From Nitrospiraceae bacterium (GTDB lineage: Bacteria; Nitrospirota; Thermodesulfovibrionia; Thermodesulfovibrionales; Dissulfurispiraceae): a DNA stretch of 32,710 bases. The stretch spans positions 1 to 32,710 of the forward strand of contig JAAYUK010000123.1 in assembly GCA_012517735.1 (NCBI GenBank), read 5' to 3'. The translations under genes were made by a program, and so were the position numbers. Below the pieces are notes generated by a model that was not told where the DNA came from, did not search any database, and saw only the letters and a list, made by a program, of their open reading frames with translations. Shown here piece after piece: positions 1-8,299 of the stretch; within the stretch, counting starts at the first letter, position 1; every line of letters starts with the position of its first letter.

Positions 1-260
1 CTAAACAGATCGTTTTTTTCACCTATATCCACAATTTCGGAGCAGAGAGTAAAACCAACGCGTCGTATCACGAGAGTAAAAGGCGGTGATGCGGCTATTG
101 AGCGGATCATAAAAAATGCCATTACAGGGAGTAAAAATTAATCAGCAAATTAGATGAAGTCGACAAATCTGAAATGCTAATATTCATTTATAGGTAAGCA
201 AGATTGTCGGCTCATGCAGGTCCGGATTTAGACCGGGCATCAGAAAGGAGGACAAGTCGC
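1..260. other. Gene-free left edge with three GAGTAAAA repeats
   Basis: I see no convincing gene here. The stretch is AT-rich, unlike the arginine and folate genes further right, and precedes the integrase. The octamer GAGTAAAA occurs three times on the plus strand, at 47-54, 74-81 and 129-136, with offsets of 27 and 55 bases; the first two copies extend to GAGAGTAAAA. Repeats beside a tyrosine recombinase could be arm-type integrase sites, or the residue of a transposon end, but neither can be shown from this window. The integrated element would continue left beyond position 1. Confidence 0.4.
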
Positions 261-1391
261 ATGGGCTTATACAGAAGAAAGGATTCTGCTGTATGGTGGA
301 TGTCATTTACTGCCAACGGCAGGCAGTTTCAGCAAAGCACACAAACAACAGACAAGAAAATTGCTGAAGTAATCTTGGGAAGCATTAAAACCAAGATTGT
401 TGAGAACAAGTTCTTTGACAAAGATGACAGCAGTGAAATTCGACTGTCCGAGATGATTGAAAAGTATGATGAGCAATATACGAATGAGAAATCATACTAT
501 TCGAAAGCTCGTGATAAGTCAATATTCAAGCATCTACAGGCATATTTCGGTGAAAAAGCAACATTGGCGGATGTAGCCGAACGGTTAGGAGAGTATGAAG
601 TCTGGAGAAAAAAACAGAAAACAAAACGAGGCAGCAGACCAGACTCCGGAACTATCAGAAAAGAACTCAGACTCATGGGCCGGATGTTTAATGTAGCCCG
701 CAAGCGCTGGAAGTGGCGAGTTTCAAATCCCATCAATGATATTGAGCTTCCTTCTGATAGTGCGGAACGAATGCGTTATTTGTCGTGGGAAGAACTCAAG
801 CGTCTCATGGCTGCATTGAATGAGTCCGATCATGCGTGGCTTCCGCCACTGGTTGGAACAGCGCTTCTGTTGGGCTTGCGCGAGGGCAATCTGATCTCTC
901 TTCAGAAAAATGAGGTTCTCGATGGCACCGTATTCATTAGTTCTGAAAAAATGAAAAACGAAGACTATCTGGGAGCGCCGATGAGCGAGAGAGCAAGGGC
1001 TTTGCTTGAATATGTGATAGCAAACGATATCACGGATTCTCCGCTGGTGTTTCACTATGATGGCGGCAAACCTCTTTACCAAAAAAAGATTGAGCGAGCT
1101 TTTAAGAAAGTTCTCACATCAGCGGACATAACGAATTTTCGTTTTCATGATTTGCGGCATACATTCGCCAGCATCCTCCGACAAAATGGTGCGAGTCTCG
1201 AAGCAATAGCATCGTTGTTGGGACATAAGGATCTGCGAATGACGCTCAGATACGCTAAGCTTAATCTGGATGCAATGAAACCGACGGTGAACATCATGGA
1301 TGAAGCAATCACCAAAAACGGTCTTGCAGATTATGACGTTTTTATGACAGGAGAAGACACAAAAAAAACGTTGCCCTTGGCAACGCCTTGA
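261..1391 (+). CDS. Tyrosine recombinase / site-specific integrase
   Basis: Phage-type tyrosine recombinase of 376 residues that would catalyse integration or excision of a mobile element. The start at 261 is chosen because AAGGAGG lies at 245-251; the reading frame extends to a TTG at 204, but that start has no comparable site. The N-terminus (about residues 1-50) resembles an arm-binding domain, about 58-160 is a SAM-like core-binding domain, and the catalytic domain follows. The catalytic set is intact: Arg207 in GLREGN, a probable Lys near 230, His296 and Arg299 in the FHDLRHT motif, His322 in LLGHKD and the nucleophile Tyr331. The gene ends 16 bases from the 3' end of tRNA-Glu, the usual attachment target of this family. 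Base composition is visibly more AT-rich than the genes to the right, consistent with transfer. An excisionase or cargo gene is not seen. Confidence 0.93.
   Translation: MGLYRRKDSAVWWMSFTANGRQFQQSTQTTDKKIAEVILGSIKTKIVENKFFDKDDSSEIRLSEMIEKYDEQYTNEKSYYSKARDKSIFKHLQAYFGEKATLADVAERLGEYEVWRKKQKTKRGSRPDSGTIRKELRLMGRMFNVARKRWKWRVSNPINDIELPSDSAERMRYLSWEELKRLMAALNESDHAWLPPLVGTALLLGLREGNLISLQKNEVLDGTVFISSEKMKNEDYLGAPMSERARALLEYVIANDITDSPLVFHYDGGKPLYQKKIERAFKKVLTSADITNFRFHDLRHTFASILRQNGASLEAIASLLGHKDLRMTLRYAKLNLDAMKPTVNIMDEAITKNGLADYDVFMTGEDTKKTLPLATP
1361..1385 (-). terminator. Rho-independent terminator of the tRNA pair
   Basis: Read on the minus strand, a perfect 7-bp stem (CGTTGCC with GGCAACG, 3-base loop) is followed directly by eight T residues. 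It lies downstream of tRNA-Gln and tRNA-Glu in their direction of transcription, so it should end their transcript. It is embedded in the last codons of the plus-strand integrase gene. Confidence 0.8.
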
Positions 1392-1407
1392 TATTTCAGT
1401 GAAGTTT

Positions 1408-1483
1408 TGGTAGTCCCAACGGGAGTCGAACCCGTGTTTTAGCCTTGAGAGGGCCACGTCCTAGGCCACTAGACGATGGGACC
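1408..1483 (-). tRNA. tRNA-Glu (CTC)
   Basis: The complement folds into a full cloverleaf: the acceptor GGTCCCA pairs with TGGGACT (one G-U pair), the D-arm GTC...GGAC is present, the anticodon loop CTCTCAA gives anticodon CTC (decodes GAG), and the T-arm contains GGGTTCGACTCCC. The discriminator base A is followed by an encoded CCA at 1410-1408. It lies 6 bases from tRNA-Gln, so both are probably one transcript. Its 3' end is the likely attachment site for the neighbouring integrase. Confidence 0.96.
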
Positions 1484-1489
1484 TTAAAG

Positions 1490-1563
1490 TGGCTGGGGGA
1501 CAAGGATTCGAACCTTGATAAGCAGAGTCAGAGTCTGCTGTCCTGCCGTTGAACGATCCCCCA
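1490..1563 (-). tRNA. tRNA-Gln (CTG)
   Basis: The complement begins TGGGGGA and ends TCCCCCA plus discriminator G and encoded CCA. The anticodon stem GCAGA/TCTGC encloses the loop CTCTGAC, giving anticodon CTG (decodes CAG). The T-arm AAGGTTCGAATCCTT is canonical. It is the first gene of a two-tRNA transcript. Confidence 0.96.
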
Positions 1564-1580
1564 AGCCTTACGGAATAAAT

Positions 1581-1610
1581 AGCTTACAGAAATCAGACTC
1601 CCGAAGTCAA
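1581..1610 (-). promoter_or_regulatory. Possible sigma-70 promoter for the tRNA pair
   Basis: On the minus strand a TTGACT (1610-1605) is followed after 18 bases by TAAGCT (1586-1581), ending 17 bases before the 5' end of tRNA-Gln. The -35 box is good and the -10 box is weak (3 of 6). The alternative is read-through from nrdR, whose stop codon lies just upstream at 1613-1615. Confidence 0.4.
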
Positions 1611-1612
1611 TA

Positions 1613-2077
1613 TTATTTGCCTTTTTTGGCGTTGAACAGCGTTTTGACTTCGTCGATCAGATCGTTGATGTCCTTGAACTGGCGATAGACGGACGCAAAA
1701 CGGACGTAGGCGACCATGTCAATGTCTTTGAGGGAAGACATGATCTCTTCGCCGATCCAGGAACTCTGGATTTCCTTTGCGCCAAGAGACATGGCTTTCT
1801 GGCTGATGCTGCTGGCAACCGCTTCGAGGGTCTCGATCGGAATCGGCCGTTTTTCGCACGATTTTTTGAGACCGGTCAGGATTTTACGGTTGTCGTATAA
1901 TTCACGCCGGCCGTCTTTCTTGACGACCATCGGCAGCGGATCCTCGACCCGCTCATAGGAGGTGAAGCGCTGTTCACACTTGAGGCATTCGCGCCGACGC
2001 CTGATGACATCGCCGTCCTTGCTTGCGCGGGAATCGATTACCTTGTCTTCAATACTGCCGCAAAACGGGCATTTCAT
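1613..2077 (-). CDS. nrdR: Transcriptional repressor NrdR
   Basis: NrdR (154 residues, the normal size) is the ATP/dATP-sensing repressor of ribonucleotide reductase genes. The N-terminal zinc ribbon is complete, with Cys pairs CPFC (residues 3-6) and CLKC (31-34) around an RRRREC stretch. Residues about 49-139 form the ATP-cone nucleotide-binding domain, beginning PMVVKKDGRRE. It is the last gene of the minus-strand group rpiB-glyA-nrdR: glyA stops only 4 bases before this start, which points to translation coupling, and no strong Shine-Dalgarno site is visible. No ribonucleotide reductase gene lies in the window, so its targets must be elsewhere. Confidence 0.96.
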   Translation of the reverse strand: MKCPFCGSIEDKVIDSRASKDGDVIRRRRECLKCEQRFTSYERVEDPLPMVVKKDGRRELYDNRKILTGLKKSCEKRPIPIETLEAVASSISQKAMSLGAKEIQSSWIGEEIMSSLKDIDMVAYVRFASVYRQFKDINDLIDEVKTLFNAKKGK

Positions 2078-2081
2078 GGAG

Positions 2082-3320
2082 TCAGTATATCGGGAACCGT
2101 TCGCAGAGCGTCTTTACCCGAGCACTCTGCTTCTGAAGCAGTCCGGGATTGCTGATATTTTTTACCACCGTCGCGATAATGTCTGCGATCTCCTCCATCT
2201 CTGCAGTGCCCATGCCTCGCGAGGTGACACACGGGGTACCGATGCGGATGCCGCTGGTCACCATGGGCGAGAGCTTGTCGAACGGGACGGAATTCTTGTT
2301 GAGCGTCACGCCGATGCGGTCAAGCGCTTCTTCGGCATCCTTGCCGGTCACTCCGAGATTTGTCAGATCAACAAGCATGAGATGGTTGTCCGTGCCGCCC
2401 GAGATAATCGAGAAGCCGCGCTTCACCAATCCTTCGGCCAGAACCTTCGCATTGGCAACGACATTCTTCTGATACTGCCTGAATTCGGGCGTCAATGCTT
2501 CCCTGAACGCAACCGCTTTCGCAGCAATAATCTGCACCAGCGGCCCCCCCTGGATACCGGGGAAGATCATCTTGTCGACAGCCTTTGCATAATCGGCCTT
2601 GCACATGATCATGCCGCCACGCGGACCACGAAGCGTCTTGTGCGTCGTTGTGGTCACAAAATCGGCATGCGGAATCGGCGACGGATGCTCACCAGCGGCG
2701 ATAAGGCCGGCAATGTGGGCAACGTCGGCCATGAGGTATGCGTCGACTTCCTGAGCGATTTCGGCGAACGCCTGAAAATCGATAATCCGCGAATACGCGC
2801 TGGCGCCGACCACGATCATCTTCGGATTCATTTCAAGGGCAAGCTTGCGCGCTTCTTCATAGTCGATATAGCCGGTATCCTGTTTCACGCCATACGAAAC
2901 CGACTTGAAAATCTTGCCGGAAAAATTGACCGATGCGCCATGGGTAAGATGCCCCCCATGGCTCAGGCTCATGCCGAGAATGGTATCTCCGGGGTTGAGC
3001 ATCGCCAGATAGACCGCCATATTCGCCTGACTGCCGGAGTGCGGCTGCACATTGACATGTTCCGCACCAAAAAGTTCTTTTGCCCGGTCGATGGCAAGCC
3101 GCTCGACCGTATCGGCATATTCGCAGCCGCCATAATACCTCCTGGCCGGATATCCCTCTGCATATTTATTGGTGAAGACCGAGCCCTGTGCCTCCATCAC
3201 CGCACGACTCGCATAGTTTTCCGAGGCGATCAGGAGCAGTTTGTTCCGCTCCCGCTCTTCTTCAGCCAATATCGCTTCATATACAGCATCATCTGTTTTT
3301 CGAAGGTACTCCATACTCAT
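2082..3320 (-). CDS. glyA: Serine hydroxymethyltransferase
   Basis: Cytosolic PLP enzyme that interconverts serine plus tetrahydrofolate with glycine plus 5,10-methylene-tetrahydrofolate. At 412 residues it has the usual bacterial length. The PLP lysine is Lys228 in the conserved [14 protein letters not shown] motif; other hallmarks are LLIASENY near residue 30, [12 protein letters not shown] near 90-100 and [12 protein letters not shown] at 199-210. An AAAGGAT-like site lies about 8 bases before the ATG at 3320. It follows rpiB by 37 bases and precedes nrdR by 4. It supplies the one-carbon unit handled by the folate genes at 6173-9855, although those lie on the other strand. Confidence 0.98.
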   Translation of the reverse strand: MSMEYLRKTDDAVYEAILAEEERERNKLLLIASENYASRAVMEAQGSVFTNKYAEGYPARRYYGGCEYADTVERLAIDRAKELFGAEHVNVQPHSGSQANMAVYLAMLNPGDTILGMSLSHGGHLTHGASVNFSGKIFKSVSYGVKQDTGYIDYEEARKLALEMNPKMIVVGASAYSRIIDFQAFAEIAQEVDAYLMADVAHIAGLIAAGEHPSPIPHADFVTTTTHKTLRGPRGGMIMCKADYAKAVDKMIFPGIQGGPLVQIIAAKAVAFREALTPEFRQYQKNVVANAKVLAEGLVKRGFSIISGGTDNHLMLVDLTNLGVTGKDAEEALDRIGVTLNKNSVPFDKLSPMVTSGIRIGTPCVTSRGMGTAEMEEIADIIATVVKNISNPGLLQKQSARVKTLCERFPIY

Positions 3321-3357
3321 AGATCGATCCTTTTTCCTCTCGTCAGTGCGCGGTTGT

Positions 3358-3831
3358 CTAACTGCACGTCTTTTCAGATTTATTTTTCAACACTTTTTGT
3401 TCGATGATACTGATTTTTCGCAGGCGGGACAGATGCCGTCCGCTTTCAAACGGCGTAGTCAACCAGGTATGCACTATCGCCTTGGCAAGGTCCCTGCCGA
3501 TAATGCGCCCGCCGACGACCAGAATGTTGGCATCATTATGCATGCGGCTCATGCGTGCAGAAAAGAGTTCGTTGCACAGGGCGGCCCGCACATTCGGAAA
3601 TTTGTTTGCCACAATCGACATGCCGATTCCGGTGCCACAGATCAGAATCCCGCGCTCCACCTTGCCGCACGAGACGGCACTGGAAACCTTTTCTCCAAAA
3701 TCAGGGTAATCAACCGACTGCGGGGTGTCGGTACCGAAATCAACGCACTCGTGTCCCAGCTCCTTGAGCAGATTCAGAATGTCCTGCTTCATCTCGAATC
3801 CGGCATGATCGGAACCAATGGCAACCAGCAT
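3358..3831 (-). CDS. rpiB: Ribose-5-phosphate isomerase B
   Basis: RpiB/LacA/LacB-family isomerase (157 residues) interconverting ribose-5-phosphate and ribulose-5-phosphate in the pentose phosphate pathway. The start at 3831 is chosen because GGAGG lies 5 bases upstream and the protein then begins [15 protein letters not shown], the family's N-terminus; a longer frame to 3867 has no such support. The catalytic cysteine is in [11 protein letters not shown], the phosphate-binding His in [10 protein letters not shown], and the Asp-His pair in GSDHAG. It is the first gene of the rpiB-glyA-nrdR group, downstream of a good sigma-70 promoter. The C-terminal extension [12 protein letters not shown] is unremarkable. 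Confidence 0.96.
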   Translation of the reverse strand: MLVAIGSDHAGFEMKQDILNLLKELGHECVDFGTDTPQSVDYPDFGEKVSSAVSCGKVERGILICGTGIGMSIVANKFPNVRAALCNELFSARMSRMHNDANILVVGGRIIGRDLAKAIVHTWLTTPFESGRHLSRLRKISIIEQKVLKNKSEKTCS

Positions 3832-3901
3832 ATTTCCTCCAGCATGTGCCCGGGAAAGCGCAGACAAAACGCTTCATCAGCGGGAATAGTAACGGTGTCT
3901 T

Positions 3902-3930
3902 ATCTTAGCCCAGGACAGAGCCCCAGTCAA
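3902..3930 (-). promoter_or_regulatory. Sigma-70 promoter of rpiB-glyA-nrdR
   Basis: On the minus strand TTGACT (3930-3925) and TAAGAT (3907-3902) are separated by exactly 17 bases. The expected start point near 3895 would leave a leader of about 64 bases before rpiB. The region sits between argF and rpiB, so rpiB-glyA-nrdR can be expressed independently of the arg genes. No clear terminator for argF is visible in the 111-base gap. Confidence 0.7.
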
Positions 3931-3942
3931 TCAAGGCAGCAT

Positions 3943-4851
3943 TTATGAAACCAGATACTCAAGCAGGGCTTTTTCCGTATGCAGACGGTTCTCCGCCTGG
4001 GCGAATATTGCACTGTGCGGACCATCCATGACCGCATCGGTGATCTCATTGCCGCGCACCGCGGGAAGACAGTGGAGCACCATGGCATCAGGCTTTGCGC
4101 GGCCAAGAAGGTCGTCATTGATCTGGAAAGAGCGGAACTTCTCTACCTTCTCGTCGGCTTCCGCCTCCTGCCCCATACTGACCCACACATCGGTATACAA
4201 TACGTCAGCACCGGCTGCAGCCTCACGCGCATCACGCACGATCGCTATCCGTCCTCCCGCCGAACGAGCCCGCTGCACCACGGCAGGATCAGGGTCATAG
4301 CCCTCCGGCGCAGCTATGACGAAATCGAGTCCGGTGCGCGCGGCTATCTCGATCAGTGAATGCGCCACATTGTTGCCGTCACCGATAAAAGCAAAACGGA
4401 TGCCGTCAGTCCGCCCCTTGCGCTCCTGCACGGTCATGACATCGGCGAACGCCTGGCACGGATGGTGCGCATTGGAGAGCCCGTTTATAACCGGAATGCT
4501 TGCGTGGCGGGCAAATTCTGCAACGGTGTCATGCTGAAAAACCCGCATTACCATCCCATGCAGATACCGGGACAGTGTTCGGGCTGTATCTGCAATCGTT
4601 TCACCACGCCCCAGCTGAAGCTCCCTGGGGCTGAGCACGATCGGCTGCGCGCCAAGTTGATAGACGCCAACTTCAAACGAAACCCGTGTCCGCGTGGAAG
4701 GTTTCTCGAAAAAAAGCCCGATACTCTTGCCGATGAGCGGACATTTCATGCGATCCACACCGGACTTCAGTGCAATCGACCGATTGAGGATTGAGCGCAC
4801 TTCTTCGGCAGAAAAATCCCATATGGTCAGTAAATCCTTTTTAGCCGTCAT
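3943..4851 (-). CDS. argF: Ornithine carbamoyltransferase
   Basis: Anabolic ornithine carbamoyltransferase (302 residues) making citrulline from ornithine and carbamoyl phosphate in arginine biosynthesis. The carbamoyl-phosphate motif STRTR is at 52-56, HPCQ at 130-133, the ornithine-loop DVWVSMG at 221-227 and HCLP at 260-263 with the catalytic cysteine. The start ATG overlaps the argD stop in an ATGA arrangement, so the two are translated as a coupled pair. There is no argG or argH next to it. Confidence 0.97.
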   Translation of the reverse strand: MTAKKDLLTIWDFSAEEVRSILNRSIALKSGVDRMKCPLIGKSIGLFFEKPSTRTRVSFEVGVYQLGAQPIVLSPRELQLGRGETIADTARTLSRYLHGMVMRVFQHDTVAEFARHASIPVINGLSNAHHPCQAFADVMTVQERKGRTDGIRFAFIGDGNNVAHSLIEIAARTGLDFVIAAPEGYDPDPAVVQRARSAGGRIAIVRDAREAAAGADVLYTDVWVSMGQEAEADEKVEKFRSFQINDDLLGRAKPDAMVLHCLPAVRGNEITDAVMDGPHSAIFAQAENRLHTEKALLEYLVS

Positions 4852-6044
4852 TTTTCGAGAATGTCCTCCAACGTGGAAATCAGTACATCGATATCCTTTT
4901 CTTCAACAATCAGGGGGGGGGTGAATCTGAGCACATTGCCCGCACCGGCGGTACCGATCAGGATGCCCCGGTCGAGACACGCATTCACCACCGGCAGGGC
5001 ATCGCGCACCAGTTCAACCGCTACCAGCAACCCCATCCCCCGAACCTCAAGCACCTTCTCCGGACAGGCGATCTTCAGATGCGAGAGGCGCTCGAAGAAA
5101 TACCGCGACATGCGATTTACATGGTCGAGGACAAATCCGTCTTCCAGTATGACTTCAAGTGTGGTAATCGCGGCAGCGCAGACAAGCGGGTTGCCACCGA
5201 AGGTCGAGGCATGCGTTTTCGGCTGAAAGGCCGAAGCGACTCTGTCGGTCGCCAGCAGCGCACCGATCGGCACGCCGGCACCCAAGCCTTTTGCGAGGGT
5301 CATCACATCGGGAACAATGCCGAATTGTTCATAGGCAAAGAGCTTTCCGGTTCTCCCCATGCCGGTCTGCACCTCGTCGAGCATCAGCAGGATACCGTTA
5401 TCGTCGCAGAGCTGCCGGACCTGCTTCAGGAAATCCGCACCCGGAACCACGATCCCGCCCTCGCCCTGAATCGGCTCAAGCAGAATTGCACACGTCTTCG
5501 GCGAGACAGCAGCCCTGAGCGCATCAATATTGTTATACGGCACATACCGAAAACCCGGCACCAGCGGATGAAATCCCTTATGAAACTTTTCCTGGCCGGT
5601 CGCTGTCAGAGAACCGAGCGTCCGGCCATGAAAGGAATTCAGCGTAGTAATGATCTCATAACAATCCGCGCCGCGGTGATCCGACGCATATTTCCGGGCG
5701 AGCTTGATCGCCGCCTCATTCGCCTCAGCCCCCGAATTGCAGAAAAAGACCTTGTCGGCAAAAGAGTTGACACAGAGCAGTTTAGCCAGCTTGATCTGCG
5801 GCTCGATATGGTACAGATTCGATACATGAATGAGCCGCTGGGCCTGTTTCTGGATCGAAACAACGACTTTCGGGGGGCAATGGCCGAGAACGTTGACCGC
5901 AATGCCGCCGATAAAGTCCAGATACTCCTTGCCGCTGGTTCCCCAGACCCGCATGCCGCGTCCTTTGCGCAGGACAACGGGGAAACGGCTGTAGGTGTGC
6001 ATCAGGTACTTTTCAGCGTCTTCAATGAGCTTTTTGGTTTCCAT
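4848..6044 (-). CDS. argD: Acetylornithine aminotransferase
   Basis: Class III PLP aminotransferase (398 residues from this start) converting N-acetylglutamate semialdehyde to N-acetylornithine, and possibly also acting in lysine synthesis. The PLP lysine is Lys252 in TLAKGLGAG, the PLP-ring Asp is Asp223 in LLMLDEVQTGMGRTG, and SGAEANEAAIK at 104-114 is the phosphate/cofactor region. The frame stays open to 6140, but 6044 is preferred because METKKLIEDAEKYLMHTY matches the family N-terminus. It is the first gene of argD-argF. A run of nine C residues in the coding strand (4913-4921) encodes part of the FTPPLI segment near the C-terminus and is a possible slippage site. Confidence 0.96.
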   Translation of the reverse strand: METKKLIEDAEKYLMHTYSRFPVVLRKGRGMRVWGTSGKEYLDFIGGIAVNVLGHCPPKVVVSIQKQAQRLIHVSNLYHIEPQIKLAKLLCVNSFADKVFFCNSGAEANEAAIKLARKYASDHRGADCYEIITTLNSFHGRTLGSLTATGQEKFHKGFHPLVPGFRYVPYNNIDALRAAVSPKTCAILLEPIQGEGGIVVPGADFLKQVRQLCDDNGILLMLDEVQTGMGRTGKLFAYEQFGIVPDVMTLAKGLGAGVPIGALLATDRVASAFQPKTHASTFGGNPLVCAAAITTLEVILEDGFVLDHVNRMSRYFFERLSHLKIACPEKVLEVRGMGLLVAVELVRDALPVVNACLDRGILIGTAGAGNVLRFTPPLIVEEKDIDVLISTLEDILEK

Positions 6045-6172
6045 CCGGAATGATAGCATAAAGATGGCGCTGGATAAAAGTATGGTATAATTCTTGATTG
6101 GACATAATCCGCAGCAATAATAACTGACAAACTGGAACATGGCTGCCTGCGGTTATCGTCGTCATAAAGACT
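6045..6172. promoter_or_regulatory. Divergent promoter region, argD / cyclo-ligase
   Basis: This 128-base gap separates the minus-strand arg genes from the plus-strand folate genes. On the plus strand 6083-6091 is TGGTATAAT, an extended -10 element with a perfect TATAAT hexamer and no good -35 box, suitable for the cyclo-ligase-folE-folD run. For argD a TTGTCA (6130-6125 on the minus strand) 17 bases from a TTATGT is only a weak candidate. I see no recognisable ARG box. Confidence 0.5.
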
Positions 6173-6769
6173 ATGCCAACCACCATTCAGGAAGAAAAAG
6201 CACACTTGCGCCGGACCATGCTTCTGGAGCGTGACCGGCTCTCTCCGGATCTCCGGCGGCAGATGAGCAGACAGATAACCGCATCGCTGTGTACAATGAC
6301 CTTCTGGAGCGCAGCATCGTCGATCCTGCTGTATGCATCTGTCCGCGGCGAAGTCGATACGCATGGACTCATAACCGACAGCCTGAAAAGACCGGCCAGC
6401 GTCATTCTTCCCCGCGTCGACAAAAACGCGGCAAAGCTGCTACTGTATCGAATTCTGTCATGGAATGATCTTGCGCCCGGCCCGTTCGGCATTCCCGAAC
6501 CCCGTGACGGACAGTGCACCCTCATATCCCCTGACACGATTGATTGCGCGGTCATTCCGGGCATTGCTTTTGACATGACCGGCGCCCGCATAGGATACGG
6601 AAAGGGTTATTACGACAGATTGCTTGCGGAGCTGAACGCTCCGACCGCAGGTCTCTGCTTCGAACATCAGCTGGTCGGGCATATACCGTGTGAATCGCAC
6701 GACCGGCGCGTACACATGATCATCACGGAGAAAAGGATCATTTACTGCGATGGATACCAGAAAGATTGA
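6173..6769 (+). CDS. 5-formyltetrahydrofolate cyclo-ligase
   Basis: MTHFS/YgfA (Fau) family enzyme of 198 residues, which uses ATP to turn 5-formyl-tetrahydrofolate back into 5,10-methenyl-tetrahydrofolate. The family signature is [12 protein letters not shown] at 140-151, with EVDTHGLI near 60-67, an LPRV segment at 79-82 and an N-terminal K/R-rich [10 protein letters not shown] helix. It is the first gene of a plus-strand folate block: its last 20 bases overlap folE, and folD, metV and metF follow. This recovers folate trapped as the 5-formyl form, a by-product of serine hydroxymethyltransferase. Confidence 0.93.
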   Translation: MPTTIQEEKAHLRRTMLLERDRLSPDLRRQMSRQITASLCTMTFWSAASSILLYASVRGEVDTHGLITDSLKRPASVILPRVDKNAAKLLLYRILSWNDLAPGPFGIPEPRDGQCTLISPDTIDCAVIPGIAFDMTGARIGYGKGYYDRLLAELNAPTAGLCFEHQLVGHIPCESHDRRVHMIITEKRIIYCDGYQKD

Positions 6770-7313
6770 GGACGGCGTCCGGCTGATACTGGAAGGCATC
6801 GGGGAAGACCCTGAACGTGCGGGACTCAGGGATACCCCAAAGCGCGTCGCAAAAATGTACGCAGAACTGTTTTCCGGTCTCCATCTTCCCGAAAATGATC
6901 TCCTGAAACCGATCGAAGGCGAAACGCATGATGAAATGGTCATGCTCAAGGATATTCCGTTTTATTCCATCTGCGAGCACCACCTCCTGCCGTTTATCGG
7001 GAAAGCGCACATCGCCTATATCCCTGCAGGACAGATCGTCGGACTGAGCGACCTGGTCAAAGCGCTCGAGCATTTTGCCAACCGTCCTCAGGTGCAGGAG
7101 CGACTGACGACGCAGCTGGCGGATATCATCATGAAACAGGTCCGCCCGAAAGGCTGCATGGTGATCATCGACGCTGAGCATCTCTGTATGAGCATGCGCG
7201 GCATAAAAAAACCGGGCTCGCGCACCCTTACGTCTGCGGTGCGGGGCACATTCCGCAGTCGTCAGACCACGCGCGAGGAAATGCTGGCGCTGCTGAATAA
7301 TCATCATCAATAA
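6750..7313 (+). CDS. folE: GTP cyclohydrolase I (FolE type)
   Basis: Opens GTP to 7,8-dihydroneopterin triphosphate, the first committed step of (tetrahydro)folate synthesis. The 187-residue protein has the family's zinc ligands: Cys75 with His78 in CEHHLLPF, and Cys146 in [11 protein letters not shown]. The segment [14 protein letters not shown] and the C-terminal [13 protein letters not shown] are also typical. It overlaps the cyclo-ligase gene by 20 bases, so the two are almost certainly co-transcribed. FolE is the zinc-dependent type, not the FolE2 type. Confidence 0.97.
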   Translation: MDTRKIEDGVRLILEGIGEDPERAGLRDTPKRVAKMYAELFSGLHLPENDLLKPIEGETHDEMVMLKDIPFYSICEHHLLPFIGKAHIAYIPAGQIVGLSDLVKALEHFANRPQVQERLTTQLADIIMKQVRPKGCMVIIDAEHLCMSMRGIKKPGSRTLTSAVRGTFRSRQTTREEMLALLNNHHQ

Positions 7314-7339
7314 AATCGTCCAAGCGAGGATACCGACAC

Positions 7340-8206
7340 GTGCCAGCAACCATTATCGACGGGAAACAGGTAGCAGGAGAGATCAAGGCAGCACTTGCCG
7401 CCAGAATTGCTTCGTTGCGGGAACAGGGAATTCAGCCCTGTCTGGCCGCCGTTCTCGTCGGCGACGACCCCGCATCGCAGAAATATGTCGCATCCAAGGA
7501 ACGCACCTGTACCCAGCTTGGCATAAAAGGAATCGTCCATCGTCTGCCGTCAACAACATCGCAGGACGAACTCCGGGCCCTCATTGCAGAGCTCAATGCT
7601 GACGCTTCCGTGCATGGGATCCTTGTTCAGTTGCCTCTGCCCGGAGGGCTCGACGAAAAAGACATTATGGAACGCATCGCCCCCGGAAAGGATGTCGACG
7701 GATTCGGTCCTGTCTCACTCGGGCATCTGGTGATGGATCAACCCGGATTTCTGGCATGCACACCACATGGCGTCATTAAGCTCCTTGATGCCTATCAGGT
7801 TGACCCTGCGGGAAAGCATGCCGTTGTTGTCGGCAGGAGCATCATCGTCGGCAAACCGCTCTCCCTCCTGCTGCTCCGCAGAAATGCGACGGTCACGATC
7901 TGCCATAGCAAAACAGCAGGTCTAGCGGAGGTCTGCCGGTCGGCCGATATCCTGTGCGTCGCCATCGGAAAGCCCGGATTCATCACGGCTGACATGGTCA
8001 AGGCAGGCGCGGTGGTCATCGATATCGGCATTAATGTTGTTACGAGCGGGGCTTTGCGCGGCGATGTCGATTTCGAGCGGGTACGGCAAAAAGCATCTTT
8101 GCTGACCCCGGTCCCGGGCGGTGTCGGCCCGCTGACCATTGCAATGCTGATGCAGAACACCGTGCTTGCCGCTGAGCAACGCCTCAGAGATCAGGCACAA
8201 AGATAG
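7340..8206 (+). CDS. folD: Bifunctional methylene-THF dehydrogenase / methenyl-THF cyclohydrolase
   Basis: FolD interconverts 5,10-methylene-, 5,10-methenyl- and 10-formyl-tetrahydrofolate with NADP(H) or NAD(H). It has 288 residues. Visible signatures are the catalytic pair Tyr49 and Lys53 in KYVASKE, GILVQLPLP at 93-101, Asp120 in KDVDGF, the nucleotide-binding VVGRS at 163-167 and TPVPGGVGP near the C-terminus. The start is GTG with GAGGA at 7326-7330 nine bases upstream. It lies 26 bases after folE and 93 before metV, giving three consecutive folate one-carbon reactions on one strand. Confidence 0.97.
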   Translation: MPATIIDGKQVAGEIKAALAARIASLREQGIQPCLAAVLVGDDPASQKYVASKERTCTQLGIKGIVHRLPSTTSQDELRALIAELNADASVHGILVQLPLPGGLDEKDIMERIAPGKDVDGFGPVSLGHLVMDQPGFLACTPHGVIKLLDAYQVDPAGKHAVVVGRSIIVGKPLSLLLLRRNATVTICHSKTAGLAEVCRSADILCVAIGKPGFITADMVKAGAVVIDIGINVVTSGALRGDVDFERVRQKASLLTPVPGGVGPLTIAMLMQNTVLAAEQRLRDQAQR

Positions 8207-8265
8207 AACAGGGCTCCGGAGTGTTGTTGTTTCGTTCCCTCCGACAGCAGCATTGAAAGAGGCAG

Positions 8266-8294
8266 CCCTTGTGCAAGGGAGCCTTCGGAAGGAG
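8266..8294 (+). promoter_or_regulatory. Small hairpins ahead of metV
   Basis: In the folD-metV gap, CCCTT-GTGC-AAGGG (8266-8279) and CCTT-CGG-AAGG (8282-8292) are adjacent short inverted repeats. The second covers the metV Shine-Dalgarno AAGGAG (8289-8294), so it could dampen initiation. No known riboswitch architecture is recognised. Confidence 0.3.
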
Positions 8295-8299
8295 TTCAG

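Noticed and set aside
1-1563. Complete integrative element with both attachment sites
   Set aside because: No second copy of the tRNA-Glu 3' end was found in positions 1-260; the other boundary must lie outside the window, if it still exists.
1962-3407. Long plus-strand open frame (481 codons) opposite glyA
   Set aside because: It is the antisense shadow of glyA and its neighbours; the product has no recognisable domain and no ribosome site, whereas the minus strand encodes an unmistakable serine hydroxymethyltransferase.
5079-6053. Plus-strand frame of 324 codons opposite argD
   Set aside because: Shadow of argD; no motif or start signal.
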